Positions 1 to 6,664 of a DNA stretch of 14,533 bases are shown piece after piece. Source of the DNA: an uncultured Bacillota bacterium (lineage in GTDB: Bacteria; Bacillota; Clostridia; Tissierellales; Tissierellaceae); the NCBI GenBank assembly GCA_937951995.1, contig CALGAG010000017.1, positions 1 through 14,533 on the forward strand, given 5' to 3'. The notes below the pieces were generated by a model. That model made no database searches and had not been told where the DNA came from. It was given only the letters and a program-made list of their open reading frames with translations. Position numbers and translations under genes: made by a program. Position 1 is the stretch's first letter. The number at the start of each line of letters is the position of its first letter.

Positions 1-2162
1 TCTGGGAGCTTGAGGTTGGCCCATCAGGCCCATGCTCAGAGATATATATAGACAGGGGAGAAGCCTACGGCTGTGGCCACCAGGACTGCAAGCCAGGCTG
101 TGACTGCGACAGGTTCCTTGAAGTCTGGAATCTTGTATTCACTCAGTTTGACAAGGATGAAAAGGGAGTCTACCACCCCCTTTCAAATCCCAACATAGAC
201 ACAGGAATGGGTCTTGAGAGAATTGCTGCGATCATGGAGGATGTAAACACGATTTTTGATATTGGGGCAATCAATGACATCCTTAGAAAAGCCGAGGAAA
301 TAAGCGGCTACAAGTACGGTACAGACGATGCCAAGGACGTTTCCGTAAGGCTTATCACAGACCACACAAGGGCAATGACCTTCCTTGTAAGTGACGGAGT
401 AATACCAGGAAACGAGGGAAGGGGCTACGTCCTTAGGAGACTTATTAGAAGGGCTGCAAGACACGGCAAGCTGCTTGGAATAAATGAAAGCTTCCTCTAC
501 AAGATGGCAGGTGAGGTAATCGACTCCTGGCAGGTTGAGTACAAGGAATTGAAGGAAAATGAAGGACAGATCAAGAAGATAATCAAGGCTGAGGAAGAGA
601 AGTTCCAGGAGACTATAAATGCCGGACTTTCAATCCTTGAGGACTATATAGGTGAAATGAGGGAAAAGGATGACCAGGTATTCAGTGGAGAAAGGGCCTT
701 CAAGCTATACGACACCTATGGCTTTCCACTTGAGCTGACTGAGGAAATCCTTGTTGAAAGAGGAATCGACCTTAACAAGGAAGAGTTCAAGGTCCACATG
801 GAAGAGCAGAGACAGAGGGCCAGAAGCGCCAGGAGTGAAACCGATGGGGGCTGGGGCGGCAATGACGACGAGCTGACAAAGGGAATCAAGTCAGCCTTTA
901 GGGGCTACCTGTCCACTTCACTCCAGACAAGTCCCCAAATCCTAATCAAGGAAGGGGAGAGGGTAAGCCTCCTAAGTGAAGGGGAGCATGGACATGTGAT
1001 ACTTCAGGAGACCCCCTTCTATGGAGAACAGGGAGGTCAGGTTGGAGACAAGGGAACCTTCACATGGGAAGGCGGCAAGGCAAATGTGCTGGACACAAAG
1101 CTTAGTCAGGAGGGAGCGCCAATTCACCTTATTGAGGTCCTGGAAGGACAGCTTAAGGAGGACACCCAGGTCCTTGCACAGGTGGATGACGACCTTAGGG
1201 ATTCAACAAGAAGAAACCACTCTGCAACCCATCTTCTCCACAAGGCCCTAAAGGATGTTCTCGGCAACCACGTAAACCAGGCCGGATCCCTTGTTATGCC
1301 AAACAGGATGAGATTTGACTTCACACACTTTGAAGCCATAAGCAAGGGAGACCTTAGAAGGATTGAGGAAATTGTAAACCAGCAGATCCTTAAGGGGCTT
1401 CCTGTAATCACCCGTGAGCAGTCACTTAAGGAGGCTCAGGAAGAGGGGGTTACCGGACTTTTCGATGAGAAATACGGAGAGACAGTAAGGGTTGTCAGCA
1501 TGGGAGACTATTCCCAGGAGCTGTGCGGAGGAACCCACGTATCAAACACAGGTCAGATCGGCCTCTTTAAAATAGTTTCAGAGGCTGGAATCGCATCTGG
1601 AACGAGAAGGATCGAAGCCCTAACTGGGATCAACGTATACCATTACCTTAACCACATGGAGGAGGACCTGGACGAAATAGCCTCATTGATCAAGGCAAAC
1701 AGGCAAAATCTTAAGGACAGGGCCAAGGGCCTTGTTGAGGAAGCCAAGGAAAAGGACAGGGAGATAGGCAGGCTCAAGGACAAGCTGTCAGCAAACATCG
1801 CTGATGAGATCCTTGCCCAGGCCCAGGATATAAAGGGCGTCAAGCTTATCACCCACATCTCGTCAGACCTGGACATGAACGGTCTGAGGAATCTTGGAGA
1901 CGAGCTTAAGTCAAGACTGGGGTCAGGAGTTGTTGTACTTGGATCCACTGGAGGGGACAAGGTGTCCTTGGTTGCAATGGCTACAAAGGATGTCACCGGA
2001 CTTGGGGTCCATTCAGGAAACATCGTCAAGCAGGTTGCACAGGCAACAGGCGGAAGCGGTGGAGGAAGACCAGAGATGGCACAGGCTGGAGGCAAGGACA
2101 AGTCCAAGCTGGCTGAGGCAATGGAATCGGTTAAGGAAATTCTTTCAAGTCAGATAAAATAG
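1..2162 (+). CDS. alaS: Alanyl-tRNA synthetase, C-terminal part (5' end outside window)
   Basis: Charges tRNA-Ala with alanine in the cytoplasm and clears mischarged tRNA. The reading frame is open from the first full codon at base 3, so the start and the first class II motifs lie upstream. The visible part begins in the catalytic core (GPSGPCSEIYIDRGE, bases 21-65) and runs into a Cys-rich insert (CGHQDCKPGCDCDR) that I associate with clostridial AlaRS. The editing domain shows HSATH (bases 1218-1232) and CGGTH (1524-1538), which supply the four zinc ligands. A charged coiled-coil linker follows (about 1650-1790), then the glycine-rich C-Ala domain ending in GGSGGGRPEMAQAGGKD. The frame is intact to the TAG stop. 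alaS immediately upstream of ireB is the standard Firmicutes order. An ATG at 207 is internal, not the start. Confidence 0.98.
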   Translation, partial: WELEVGPSGPCSEIYIDRGEAYGCGHQDCKPGCDCDRFLEVWNLVFTQFDKDEKGVYHPLSNPNIDTGMGLERIAAIMEDVNTIFDIGAINDILRKAEEISGYKYGTDDAKDVSVRLITDHTRAMTFLVSDGVIPGNEGRGYVLRRLIRRAARHGKLLGINESFLYKMAGEVIDSWQVEYKELKENEGQIKKIIKAEEEKFQETINAGLSILEDYIGEMREKDDQVFSGERAFKLYDTYGFPLELTEEILVERGIDLNKEEFKVHMEEQRQRARSARSETDGGWGGNDDELTKGIKSAFRGYLSTSLQTSPQILIKEGERVSLLSEGEHGHVILQETPFYGEQGGQVGDKGTFTWEGGKANVLDTKLSQEGAPIHLIEVLEGQLKEDTQVLAQVDDDLRDSTRRNHSATHLLHKALKDVLGNHVNQAGSLVMPNRMRFDFTHFEAISKGDLRRIEEIVNQQILKGLPVITREQSLKEAQEEGVTGLFDEKYGETVRVVSMGDYSQELCGGTHVSNTGQIGLFKIVSEAGIASGTRRIEALTGINVYHYLNHMEEDLDEIASLIKANRQNLKDRAKGLVEEAKEKDREIGRLKDKLSANIADEILAQAQDIKGVKLITHISSDLDMNGLRNLGDELKSRLGSGVVVLGSTGGDKVSLVAMATKDVTGLGVHSGNIVKQVAQATGGSGGGRPEMAQAGGKDKSKLAEAMESVKEILSSQIK

Positions 2163-2194
2163 CCATAAAAAAAGCTTCCAATGATGGAGACTTA

Positions 2195-2203
2195 TGTTAT
2201 AAT
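2195..2203 (+). promoter_or_regulatory. Extended -10 promoter candidate for ireB
   Basis: TGTTATAAT is a TGn extension followed by a perfect TATAAT (2198-2203). Only a poor -35 is visible upstream (TTCCAA at 2176-2181, 16-base spacing), as is common for extended -10 promoters. Transcription would begin near 2210, just before the Shine-Dalgarno of the GTG start at 2223, giving a very short leader. The gap after alaS shows no terminator, so read-through from alaS is also possible. Confidence 0.5.
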
Positions 2204-2222
2204 AGATGAGAGGGGTGATAGT

Positions 2223-2486
2223 GTGGATGAGAAAATGAATGAAACCATGAAGTTTGAGGCAGCAAAGGAAACACCGGCGGAACCTCGTGAAATTCTATTC
2301 TCTGTGTTTGATTCCCTGGAGGAAAAGGGATACAATCCCATCAATCAGATAATAGGGTATATACTATCAGGGGACCCTACCTATATTACAAGCCATAACA
2401 ATGCAAGGTCGTTAATTAGAAAAATCGAGCGGGACGAGTTGTTGGAGGAAATACTTCGAGCATACTTAAAATGCACTAAAGATTAG
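2223..2486 (+). CDS. ireB: IreB family regulatory phosphoprotein (DUF965)
   Basis: Small cytosolic protein of the IreB/DUF965 family. In Enterococcus faecalis IreB is phosphorylated by the PASTA kinase IreK and acts as a negative regulator of cephalosporin resistance. The family core is plain: EKGYNPINQIIGYILSGDP, then YITSHNNARSLIRKIERDEL and a C-terminal LRAYLK. An N-terminal threonine in ETMKF (T8) matches one of the phosphorylated threonines of the enterococcal protein. I chose the GTG at 2223 (87 aa) because AGGGGTG lies just upstream, the length fits the family, and the in-frame ATGs at 2181/2184 lie upstream of or within the candidate promoter and would add about 14 unconserved residues. 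Its position between alaS and ruvX is conserved in Firmicutes. The kinase gene is not in this window. Confidence 0.93.
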   Translation: MDEKMNETMKFEAAKETPAEPREILFSVFDSLEEKGYNPINQIIGYILSGDPTYITSHNNARSLIRKIERDELLEEILRAYLKCTKD

Positions 2487-2496
2487 ATATAATGGA
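2486..2496 (+). repeat. 11-base direct repeat, left copy, at the ireB 3' end
   Basis: GATATAATGGA starts on the last base of the ireB stop codon. An identical copy lies at 3506-3516, across the reductase stop codon and the ruvX Shine-Dalgarno. The pair brackets the ireB terminator and the aldo/keto reductase gene. That it marks an insertion is an inference. Confidence 0.6.
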
Positions 2497-2530
2497 TGGA
2501 TGGCTGACACAGGCTATCCATCCTTATTTA
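2494..2530 (+). terminator. Intrinsic terminator after ireB
   Basis: An 11-bp stem (2494-2504 with 2513-2523, one G-T pair) closes an 8-base loop and is followed by TTATTTA. The stem is strong and the T-rich tail moderate. It would separate alaS/ireB transcription from the long operon downstream. Confidence 0.75.
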
Positions 2531-2539
2531 TGATATGAT
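2531..2539 (+). promoter_or_regulatory. Extended -10 promoter candidate for the reductase-to-udk operon
   Basis: TGATATGAT is a TGn extension plus TATGAT (5 of 6 to consensus), directly after the ireB terminator. No credible -35 is seen at 16-18 bases. The predicted start near 2546 lies upstream of the ATGs at 2565/2571 and would exclude the earlier in-frame ATG at 2535. The tract also occurs inside ruvX (3921-3934), where it is coding, so sequence alone is not proof. Confidence 0.4.
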
Positions 2540-2544
2540 ATATA
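2531..2544 (+). repeat. 14-base repeat, copy 1, in the reductase leader
   Basis: TGATATGATATATA matches 3921-3934 at the end of ruvX exactly. The flanks align further with small gaps: CTTAT before it, then AGGG, CT and AGG after it, leading to an ATG in both places. This may be a diverged duplicate of the ruvX 3' end with the ribosome binding region that follows it, or convergent AT-rich sequence. Confidence 0.45.
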
Positions 2545-2564
2545 TAAAGGGAGCTGTAGGGAAA

Positions 2565-3512
2565 ATGGAAATGACAAAATTGGGCAGGTCAGGAATTGAA
2601 GTGTCAAGACTTTGCTTCGGATCCCTTACAATGACCCCCTTCCAGGCAAACCTGTCAGAGGAGGAGGGTGCTTACCTTATCCGGTATGCCTTTGAAAAGG
2701 GGATAAACTTCCTGGATACGGCAGAAATCTACGAAAACTACGGCTACATCAAAAAAGCCCTAAAGGGGATCAAAAGAGAGGACTACAGGATTGCCACCAA
2801 GACCTATGCCTATACAAGGGAAATGGCCCAGGAGAGCCTGGAAACGGCCATGAGGGAAATAGGCACGGACTATATTGACATATTTCTTTTACACGAGCAG
2901 GAGAGCGCCCACACAGTAAGGGGGCATTACCCTGCAATAGACTACCTCTTAAAGGCCAAGGAAGCGGGCAAGATCGGGGCATTGGGAATTTCCACCCACA
3001 AGATTGCTGGAGCAAGGGCCTTAAGGGACTACCCGGAACTTGACATCCTACACCCCATAGTTAACATGAAGGGGATAGGGATACACGATGGGGACATTGA
3101 AGAAATGCTCACTGAGCTTGAATTCCTAAGTTCAAATGGAAGAGGGATATATGGAATGAAGCCCCTTGGAGGCGGACACCTTATAAGGGATGCAAGGGAA
3201 TCCCTAAACTTTGTCCTTCAGAAGCCATATATACATTCAGTTGCAATAGGGATGCAATCAACCGATGAAATAGATGCAAATATTCAGTTGGCCCAAAATG
3301 GGTATATAGAAAAGGAAGTTGAGAACAGGCTAAAGAAGAGCAACAGGAGATTGATCGTACAGGACTTTTGCCAGGCCTGCGGAAATTGCGTGGACAGGTG
3401 CCAACAGGGAGGAATTACCCTGGTGGACGGGATGGCAAGGCCCAATGACAAATGCATACTTTGCGGATATTGTGCAACAGTATGTCCGGAATTTTGCATA
3501 AAGGTGATATAA
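2565..3512 (+). CDS. Aldo/keto reductase with C-terminal 2[4Fe-4S] ferredoxin domain
   Basis: Predicted cytosolic oxidoreductase of unknown substrate. Residues 1-250 form an aldo/keto reductase barrel with the catalytic tetrad in place (numbering from the ATG at 2565): D51 and Y56 in DTAEIY, K79 in IATKT, H110 in IFLLHEQ. The tail holds two 4-Cys motifs, CQACGNCVDRC (269-279) and CILCGYCATVCP (297-308), typical of two [4Fe-4S] clusters. This architecture is known in anaerobes, where the tail is presumed to pass electrons. Start choice: AGGG at 2558-2561 favours ATG 2571 (9-base spacing) or 2565; ATG 2535 overlaps the candidate promoter. ruvX follows after 10 bases. The gene is not part of the usual ireB-ruvX pair and is bracketed by an 11-base direct repeat, which suggests later entry. 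Confidence 0.9.
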   Translation: MEMTKLGRSGIEVSRLCFGSLTMTPFQANLSEEEGAYLIRYAFEKGINFLDTAEIYENYGYIKKALKGIKREDYRIATKTYAYTREMAQESLETAMREIGTDYIDIFLLHEQESAHTVRGHYPAIDYLLKAKEAGKIGALGISTHKIAGARALRDYPELDILHPIVNMKGIGIHDGDIEEMLTELEFLSSNGRGIYGMKPLGGGHLIRDARESLNFVLQKPYIHSVAIGMQSTDEIDANIQLAQNGYIEKEVENRLKKSNRRLIVQDFCQACGNCVDRCQQGGITLVDGMARPNDKCILCGYCATVCPEFCIKVI

Positions 3513-3516
3513 TGGA
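3506..3516 (+). repeat. 11-base direct repeat, right copy, before ruvX
   Basis: GATATAATGGA is identical to 2486-2496. It spans the reductase stop codon and the first three bases of the GGAG Shine-Dalgarno of ruvX. Deleting one copy plus the segment between would leave the ireB stop directly followed by the ruvX ribosome binding site and ATG. Confidence 0.6.
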
Positions 3517-3522
3517 GATAAT

Positions 3523-3942
3523 ATGGAACGAATACTAGGATTGGATGTAGGAACAAAGAGAATCGGAGTTGCAATAAGCGACCCCTTGGGATTTACTGCC
3601 CAGGGAGTAATGACCATCGAAAGAATTGGGATGAAAAAAGATATGGCAGCCATTGAGGACCTTCTTGCAGACTACAAGGTGAAGAAGGTCGTAGTGGGTA
3701 TGCCGAAGAACATGAATGGGACCATCGGCCCATCAGGGGAGATGGCAAAAAAGGTTGGAGAGAAAATCAGGAATAAGTTCAATTTGGAAGTTATCTATGT
3801 GGATGAGAGGCTAAGCACGGTCTCTGCGGAGAGGGTCCTGATACAGGGAGATGTCCGCAGGGAGGACAGGAAGAAGTACGTGGACAAAATAGCGGCTACA
3901 TACATTCTGCAAACTTATCTTGATATGATATATAAGGGCTAA
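3523..3942 (+). CDS. ruvX: RuvX/YqgF family putative Holliday junction resolvase
   Basis: RNase H-fold protein of the YqgF family. Members are proposed Holliday junction resolvases, and in E. coli YqgF is also linked to 16S rRNA pre-processing. At 139 aa it has the normal length. Visible motifs are LGLDVGTKRIGVA (D8), VVGMPKNMNG (57-66), YVDERLSTVSAER (92-104) and KKYVDKIAATYILQTYL (117-133); D8, E95 and D121 are the likely metal-binding acids. GGAG lies 5 bases before the ATG. The next gene begins 12 bases after the stop. The synteny alaS-ireB-ruvX-DUF1292 is as in B. subtilis (yrzL-yrrK-yrzB), apart from the reductase lying between ireB and ruvX. A TATAAT just before the ATG is discussed under rejected items. 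Confidence 0.95.
   Translation: MERILGLDVGTKRIGVAISDPLGFTAQGVMTIERIGMKKDMAAIEDLLADYKVKKVVVGMPKNMNGTIGPSGEMAKKVGEKIRNKFNLEVIYVDERLSTVSAERVLIQGDVRREDRKKYVDKIAATYILQTYLDMIYKG
3921..3934 (+). repeat. 14-base repeat, copy 2, in the ruvX 3' end
   Basis: TGATATGATATATA, coding here for part of the RuvX C-terminus (LDMIYKG), is identical to 2531-2544 upstream of the reductase. There the same bases would read MIYIKG if translated from the ATG at 2535. Confidence 0.45.
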
Positions 3943-3954
3943 AGGAGGAGAGCA

Positions 3955-4203
3955 ATGACTGAGAGACACACGTTCTACGATGAACTTGGAAATGAGATTG
4001 AATTTGTTGTAAAGGCGAAATTCAGCTTGGATGACACTGACTATGTCGCGCTTTTACCGGCAAATGAAATAGATGCAATGACATACATCCTGAGGATTGA
4101 AATGGATGATGAAGGAGACGAAGTACTGGTAGGAATAGATGATGACGAACTTGAGGAAGCAAAGGACGTCTACGAGGAACTGGTTAAGGAAAACCTACAA
4201 TAA
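3955..4203 (+). CDS. DUF1292 domain protein (YrzB-like)
   Basis: An 82-aa, strongly acidic, soluble protein of the DUF1292 family, whose function is unknown. It shows the family layout: an N-terminal strand pattern (FYDELGNEIEFVVKAKFSLDDTDYVALLPA), a short linker, a second strand pair with the EDE-rich stretch (RIEMDDEGDEVLVGIDDDEL), and a C-terminal helix. A very strong ribosome binding site, AAAGGAGGAG (3941-3950), overlaps the ruvX stop codon. The fur start follows 10 bases after its stop. B. subtilis carries the homologue yrzB at the same place after yrrK (ruvX), so the assignment rests on both motif and synteny. Confidence 0.9.
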   Translation: MTERHTFYDELGNEIEFVVKAKFSLDDTDYVALLPANEIDAMTYILRIEMDDEGDEVLVGIDDDELEEAKDVYEELVKENLQ

Positions 4204-4213
4204 CAGGCGGGTG

Positions 4214-4663
4214 ATGACTGTGGAAACCACGATAAAGCAATTTATGGAGAAGCTTCAAAAGGAAGGATACAAGTACACAAACCAGAGGGAAGAGGTCCTA
4301 AGGATCCTACTCAACCACAAGGACTCCCACATGAGCTGTGACGAAGTTCACGGCATTGTATCCAATGAAAGGAAAGACGTGGGAATTGCCACAGTTTACA
4401 GAACCCTGCAGCTTTTTGAAAAGCTGGGAATAGTATACAGGATTAATTTTGACGATGGTGTAAGTCGTTATGAACTGAATTTCGGAACGGAGAACCACCA
4501 CCATCATCATTTAATATGCACAAATTGCGGAAGTGTGACCGAAGTGAAACTGGATCTGTTGGAATCCCTTGAGGATGAAATCGAAAAGGAAGAAGGGTTT
4601 ACAATCCAGGACCACAACGTCAAATTCTACGGAATATGCAAGGACTGCAAGAATAAGAAATAG
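4214..4663 (+). CDS. fur: Fur family iron-responsive repressor
   Basis: Dimeric DNA-binding metalloregulator, here most like Fur rather than PerR or Zur. The winged helix lies at about residues 15-85, with YTNQREEVLRILL and the recognition region VGIATVYRTLQLFEKLGIV (56-74). INFDDGVSRYEL (78-89) closely resembles the same region of B. subtilis Fur as I recall it. A run of five histidines (95-99) falls in the metal-sensing site, and two CxxC pairs (C102/C105 and C142/C145) form the structural zinc site. Length is 149 aa from the ATG at 4214; the SD-like AGGCGGGTGA also suits the GTG at 4220, which would make it 147 aa. Which genes it controls cannot be told from here; I saw no clear Fur box before the operon. 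Confidence 0.9.
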   Translation: MTVETTIKQFMEKLQKEGYKYTNQREEVLRILLNHKDSHMSCDEVHGIVSNERKDVGIATVYRTLQLFEKLGIVYRINFDDGVSRYELNFGTENHHHHHLICTNCGSVTEVKLDLLESLEDEIEKEEGFTIQDHNVKFYGICKDCKNKK

Positions 4664-4695
4664 AAAGCCAAATAGAAAAAACGAGGAGTGATAAA

Positions 4696-6357
4696 GTGGC
4701 AAAGCAAAACAAATTAAAAATAATCCCTTTAGGTGGATTAGGTGAAATCGGGAAGAACATCACCGTACACGAGTACAAGGATTCCATAGTCATAGTTGAC
4801 TGTGGAATGACCTTCCCAGAGGACGAAATGCTGGGTGTGGATGTTGTAATACCTGACATATCCTACCTTATAAAAAATAAGGAAAAAATAAAGGGACTGG
4901 TATTGACCCATGGTCATGAGGACCACATAGGGGCTATTCCCTATGTCCTCAAGAAACTGGACATGCCAATCTACGGTACCAGGATGACCCTGGGCCTCTT
5001 GAGGAACAAGCTTAAGGAACACAATCTAAAGAATGTTGACATGAACGAGGTTTCCCCAGGAGACTCAATCAAGCTTGGACATTTCAATGTGGAATTCATC
5101 AGGACTACCCACAGTATTCCAGGTAGTGCTGCAATTGCATTGACAAGCCCAATTGGAACTGTAATCCAGACCGGGGACTTCAAGGTTGACTTCACACCAA
5201 TAAACGGTGAGACAACAGACCTTAACAGGTTCGCCGAGCTTGGAAACAAGGGAGTTCTGGCCCTACTGTCAGACTCCACAAACGCAACCAGACCTGGCTA
5301 CACAATGAGTGAGCAGACAGTTGGAGAGACCTTCAGGGACCTTTTCTACAAGGCAGAGGGAAGGATCATCGTTGCAACCTTCGCATCAAACGTCTTCAGG
5401 GTCCAGCAGGTAATTGACGCTGCGGAAATGAACGGACGTAAGGTTGTCCTTTCCGGTAGGTCAATGATAAATGTAACTACGGTTGCATCAGACCTTGGAT
5501 ACCTTAGACACAACGAGGATACAATAATCGACATAAATGAAATGCACAAGTACAAGAAGGATGAGCTGGTCCTCCTTATGACAGGTTCACAGGGAGAGCC
5601 AATGAGCGCCCTTACAAGGGTGGCGGCAGGTGAACACAGGAAGATCGAGCTTTACAAGGACGACCTGGTAATCCTTTCAGCAACTGCAATTCCAGGAAAT
5701 GAAAAGGCTGTATCCAAGACAATCAACAGACTGGTAGAGAAGGACATAAATGTGATCTACGAGTCACTTGCAGACATTCACGTTTCAGGCCATGCCTGCC
5801 AGGAGGAGCTGAAGCTGATCCACAACCTGGTCAAGCCAAAGTTCTTCATACCGGTACACGGGGAGCCCAAGCACCTGAAGATACATGCTGAACTGAGCAA
5901 GTCAATGGGAACTCCAGAGGAGAACATCTTTGTCATGGACACTGGACAGACCCTGGAGTTTACAAAGAACACAGCTTCAATTGGACCTTCAGTGCCTTCA
6001 GGACACATACTGGTTGACGGCCTTGGGGTTGGCGATGTAGGAAACATAGTCCTTAGGGACAGGAAGCACCTTTCCGAGGACGGACTCCTGGTTGTGGTAA
6101 TAACCATGAACAAGAAGGAAGGCAAGGTTGCAGCAGGACCGGATATCGTATCAAGGGGTTTTGTCTATGTAAGGGAATCCGAGGACCTTATGGAAGAGGC
6201 CAAGAAGGTTGTTGCAAAGACCCTGAAGACTTGTGAAAGCAAGAAGATATCAGACTGGTCAACCATAAAATCAAATGTAAGGGATGACCTTAGAAGCTTC
6301 CTTTACAGCACAATAAAGAGAAATCCAATGATACTTCCAATCATCATGGAGGTTTAG
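4696..6357 (+). CDS. rnjA: Ribonuclease J
   Basis: Metallo-beta-lactamase/beta-CASP ribonuclease of the cytoplasm, with 5'-3' exonuclease and endonuclease activity in mRNA turnover and rRNA maturation. Length (553 aa) equals that of RNase J1. Signature motifs are HGHEDHIGAIPY (72-83, zinc ligands H72, H74, D76, H77), TTHSIPGSAA, GDFKVD (motif IV aspartate), SGRSMIN and, in the beta-CASP part, HVSGHA then KFFIPVHGEPKHL. The C-terminal domain begins around GHILVDGLGVGDVGNIVLRDRK. GTG start with AGGAGTG at 4684-4690. One gene is seen; whether it corresponds to J1 or J2 cannot be decided, though the intact catalytic motif fits the active J1 type. fur lies 32 bases upstream, the largest gap in the operon. 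Confidence 0.96.
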   Translation: MAKQNKLKIIPLGGLGEIGKNITVHEYKDSIVIVDCGMTFPEDEMLGVDVVIPDISYLIKNKEKIKGLVLTHGHEDHIGAIPYVLKKLDMPIYGTRMTLGLLRNKLKEHNLKNVDMNEVSPGDSIKLGHFNVEFIRTTHSIPGSAAIALTSPIGTVIQTGDFKVDFTPINGETTDLNRFAELGNKGVLALLSDSTNATRPGYTMSEQTVGETFRDLFYKAEGRIIVATFASNVFRVQQVIDAAEMNGRKVVLSGRSMINVTTVASDLGYLRHNEDTIIDINEMHKYKKDELVLLMTGSQGEPMSALTRVAAGEHRKIELYKDDLVILSATAIPGNEKAVSKTINRLVEKDINVIYESLADIHVSGHACQEELKLIHNLVKPKFFIPVHGEPKHLKIHAELSKSMGTPEENIFVMDTGQTLEFTKNTASIGPSVPSGHILVDGLGVGDVGNIVLRDRKHLSEDGLLVVVITMNKKEGKVAAGPDIVSRGFVYVRESEDLMEEAKKVVAKTLKTCESKKISDWSTIKSNVRDDLRSFLYSTIKRNPMILPIIMEV

Positions 6358-6373
6358 AAAGGGAGATCAGCAA

Positions 6374-6664
6374 ATGGGAACTAGACTTTTAATGTACCTT
6401 GCAGTCATACTGCTTGGAGCGATCATAGGAGCCAAGGCAAAACTTGGGGATAATCTCAAAAAAAGACTGGGCAGTATTCAAACTGCCTGTCTTCTTTTAT
6501 TGCTCCTGACCATGGGAGTAATGATTGGAATGGACAAGGATGTAATCAATTCCTTCTTCTCCATTGGCTACTCGGCAATTGTAATCAGCATTTTTACAGT
6601 TGGCTTCAGCATTTTAGGGGTGAAGCTTGTCAGTGGCTATGTGACTGGAGGTGGGAAGAGATGA
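6374..6664 (+). CDS. lysO: Lysine exporter LysO, N-terminal half (separate gene)
   Basis: A 96-aa inner-membrane protein with about three hydrophobic segments (roughly residues 5-22, 37-53, 61-88) and basic loops (KAKLGDNLKKRLG). It matches the N-terminal part of LysO (E. coli YbjE, about 299 aa), including the conserved GMDKDV after the second helix. LysO exports L-lysine. AAAGGGAG sits about 9 bases before the ATG. Its stop overlaps the start of the next gene in ATGA (6661-6664), so the two halves are translationally coupled and together give 293 aa, the size of the one-piece protein. The overlap with separate start and stop looks designed rather than a fresh frameshift. The function rests on homology; the substrate is not proven here. 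Confidence 0.82.
   Translation: MGTRLLMYLAVILLGAIIGAKAKLGDNLKKRLGSIQTACLLLLLLTMGVMIGMDKDVINSFFSIGYSAIVISIFTVGFSILGVKLVSGYVTGGGKR

Noticed and set aside
1643..2107. Long minus-strand frames opposite alaS and other genes
   Set aside because: They are antisense shadows of strongly conserved genes and show no protein-family motifs.
3505..3513. TGATATAAT as a promoter for ruvX
   Set aside because: Transcription would start about 3 bases before the ATG and lose the GGAG ribosome binding site; the box also coincides with the reductase stop codon. Kept only as part of the repeat finding.
4139..4213. Longer N-terminus of Fur inside the DUF1292 gene
   Set aside because: The 25 extra residues are the out-of-frame reading of DUF1292; Fur proteins start close to the winged helix, as from 4214 or 4220.
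6661..6664. lysO break read as a frameshift pseudogene
   Set aside because: Both halves have start codons, upstream SD sequence and conserved motifs, and the ATGA overlap is a normal coupling arrangement. Read support would still be worth a look.
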